In this document: positions 62,716 to 64,000 of the stretch, one piece after another | How the letters are laid out: every line of letters begins with the position of its first letter | How positions within the stretch are numbered: position 1 is the stretch's first letter | Source: Candidatus Rokuibacteriota bacterium | GTDB lineage: Bacteria > Methylomirabilota > Methylomirabilia > Rokubacteriales > CSP1-6 | DNA length: 64,000 bases | Assembly (NCBI GenBank): GCA_016188005.1 | Contig: JACPIQ010000086.1 | Location: 62,001 to 126,000, forward strand | Direction of reading: 5' to 3' | Program-made: the position numbers and the translations under genes | Notes under the pieces: model-generated | Databases searched by the model: none | Seen by the model: only the letters and a program-made list of their open reading frames with translations | Told to the model about the DNA's origin: nothing

Positions 62716-63759
62716 TCAGCGGCGCTCCCGCTCTTGCTCGGCGCGCTCGGGCTCGCTGGCGGCGAGGTCGAGCCCGCAGCCGGCGGGCGCGGGAAGCGGG
62801 CCCTGCGAGGCCGCCAGGCCCACCGCGCGCTCCAGCGGGCGGCCGTCGATGTGGAGCTGAAGGATGTCGGGACGCGAGTAGTGGCCCCCGACGTCGCATC
62901 CGGCCTTGGCAGCCAGCACGGCCTCCAGCGAACCGTGCGCCGTGAGGATCGTCTCGCCCTTGGCGGGCCCGGCGATGATTTCGCCACGCGGATCGATGAT
63001 GGCGCTGTCCCCCGTGTGATGGAAGGTGGCCAGCTCCCGGTAGCGCTCCGGGGTGTCGTCGGGGAGCCGCACGCCTCCCACCATCACGACATACGCCGCG
63101 GCCTGGGAGGCGAAGGCGCGCGACAGGAGCAGCTGGCGTGGCCACACCGACACCGGCGCGGGGGGCACGACGGAGGGCTCGCGCCCGGGCCAGGCCGCCA
63201 CGTGGACCTGCGTCCCTTGCGCCATGAGCGCATAGCCGGGCAACACCATGTTGTGCTCCCAGCAGTTGAGCCCGCTGAGCCGGCCGTAGGGGCGGTCGTA
63301 GGTGCGCAGGCCCCGGGCGTCGCCCTCGCCCCAGATCGCGCGCTCGGCGTGGGTCGGCTTGAGCTTGCGATGCCGCCCGAGGATCGCGCCGTCGCGCCCG
63401 ATGAAGAGCAGCGTGCAGTACACTGTCCCCCGCGTGCGCGGGTCCAGCTCGACGACGCCGATGACCACGTCGATGCCCGCCCGGCGCGCGGTGCCGCAGA
63501 GGCGGTCGGTGGTGGGGCTCGGGATCTCGACGGCATTGGCCAGGTACTCGGCAGCCGCCTTCCACCACAGCGGGCCCGGCGAGCTGAAGGCAAAGAAGGG
63601 GTAGCCGGGCAGCCAGGTCTCGCCGAAGGCCGCGAGCGTCGCGCCCCGGGCCGCCGCCTCTTCGATGAGACGGCAGGCCTTCTCGGTGGAGGCCTCGCGA
63701 TCGAACGGGATGGGTGCCGCCTGCACGGCCGCCAGGGTAAACTCCTGGTAATGGGTCAT
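62716..63759 (-). CDS. Nitrilase
   Basis: The 347-residue enzyme has the C-N hydrolase triad: Glu in AAFGETWLPGYPFFAF, Lys in GRHRKLKPTHAER and Cys in LSGLNCWEHNMVL. The text matches aliphatic or aryl nitrilases that turn nitriles into acids. It starts at MTHYQEFT, with GGAGGATGAG ahead. It leads the nitrilase-partner-UGSC run. Confidence 0.92.
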   Translation of the reverse strand: MTHYQEFTLAAVQAAPIPFDREASTEKACRLIEEAAARGATLAAFGETWLPGYPFFAFSSPGPLWWKAAAEYLANAVEIPSPTTDRLCGTARRAGIDVVIGVVELDPRTRGTVYCTLLFIGRDGAILGRHRKLKPTHAERAIWGEGDARGLRTYDRPYGRLSGLNCWEHNMVLPGYALMAQGTQVHVAAWPGREPSVVPPAPVSVWPRQLLLSRAFASQAAAYVVMVGGVRLPDDTPERYRELATFHHTGDSAIIDPRGEIIAGPAKGETILTAHGSLEAVLAAKAGCDVGGHYSRPDILQLHIDGRPLERAVGLAASQGPLPAPAGCGLDLAASEPERAEQERERR

Positions 63760-63946
63760 CGCTCATCCTCCGGGATGCGGCCCTGCGCGCAGGGCCGGCT
63801 GGACCTCGGCCCACGCTAGCAGCGCGCGGCCGTGGGCGCAAGCCGCGGGCCCGACCAGTCCGGATCTCGACGCTCGAGTGGCCGGCAGCCATCCCGGCGC
63901 GCGGGGGGGCACCGATGCTGAGGCGATCGAGTCACGGGGAGGCGCC

Positions 63947-64000
63947 ATGGGCAGCAACGCGGTGACAGGGACGCCCCGGGCGTCGGGGCGAGAGCCGGAA
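63947..64000 (+). CDS. Possible gene start, truncated by window end
   Basis: An ATG at 63947 follows GGGGAGG at ideal spacing, and the frame stays open to the window edge (MGSNAVTGTPRASGRE...). Only 18 codons are visible, so no family can be named. The 63760-63946 stretch before it contains no other gene that I can support. Confidence 0.35.
   Translation, partial: MGSNAVTGTPRASGREPE

Overview
The window is very GC-rich and densely coded. It comes from a Gram-negative-type bacterium, shown by periplasmic binding proteins, a Tat-type signal and a TlpA/CcdA thiol pair. The combination of a complete isc operon, a Pup-type modifier, Liv-type transporters and UGA-recoded selenoproteins would fit Candidatus Rokubacteria/Methylomirabilota or a nearby uncultured phylum. 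That placement is inference; no rRNA or tRNA gene was recognised. Promoters that could be read follow TTGACR-N17-TAnnnT, which suits the housekeeping sigma factor encoded near the left end.

Layout. 1-2.3 kb: partial YceI protein and primary sigma factor (+). 2.4-13.1 kb (-): acyl-CoA carboxylase (carboxyltransferase, DinB-fold protein, biotin carrier, biotin carboxylase) and a Liv-type ABC importer with an acyl-CoA ligase inside it. 13.1-15.9 kb (-): DNA polymerase IV, an HD protein, a small HTH protein and serine acetyltransferase. 15.9-24.2 kb: sulfur and Fe-S region, with a nifS/nifU-like pair, a divergent tusDCB/dsrEFH-like trio and a complete isc operon (iscR-S-U-A-hscB-hscA-fdx-iscX) with a readable promoter and IscR box. 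24.2-36.4 kb: GalT-like protein, a selenocysteine glutaredoxin, a TPR/VWA/DUF58/MoxR operon, a glycosyltransferase and a ZAS zinc-finger protein. 36.4-42.0 kb (-): selenium locus (LysR regulator, selD, PhnD/C/E/E-like transporter). 42.0-47.0 kb (-): pyruvate dehydrogenase complex. 47.0-51.6 kb (-): tlpA-ccdA-thrB-dcd(intein)-pup-fmdB. 51.7-59.2 kb (+): four-carbon sugar-acid kinase and PdxA2, a peptide-type ABC importer without ATPases, and an amidase. 59.3-63.8 kb (-): M20 peptidase, a broken YheT-like hydrolase, a UGSC selenoprotein with its partner, and a nitrilase.

The most notable signal is a selenium system. Three genes, the NrdH/Grx-like protein, selD itself and the UGSC protein, carry an in-frame UGA exactly where the family has Cys/Sec. 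Each UGA is followed by a stem-loop whose apical loop begins 20-23 nt downstream and has G in its first two positions, as expected of bacterial SECIS elements. selD lies with a LysR regulator and an ABC transporter of the kind proposed for selenium oxyanion uptake. Other unusual points are a homing-endonuclease intein in dCTP deaminase, a Pup ending in GGE with no proteasome genes nearby, an isc-operon IscS lacking the PLP lysine and catalytic histidine beside an intact second desulfurase, a ferredoxin whose C-terminal tail is encoded by a dispersed GC-rich repeat, and a 1466-residue protein with three VWA domains.
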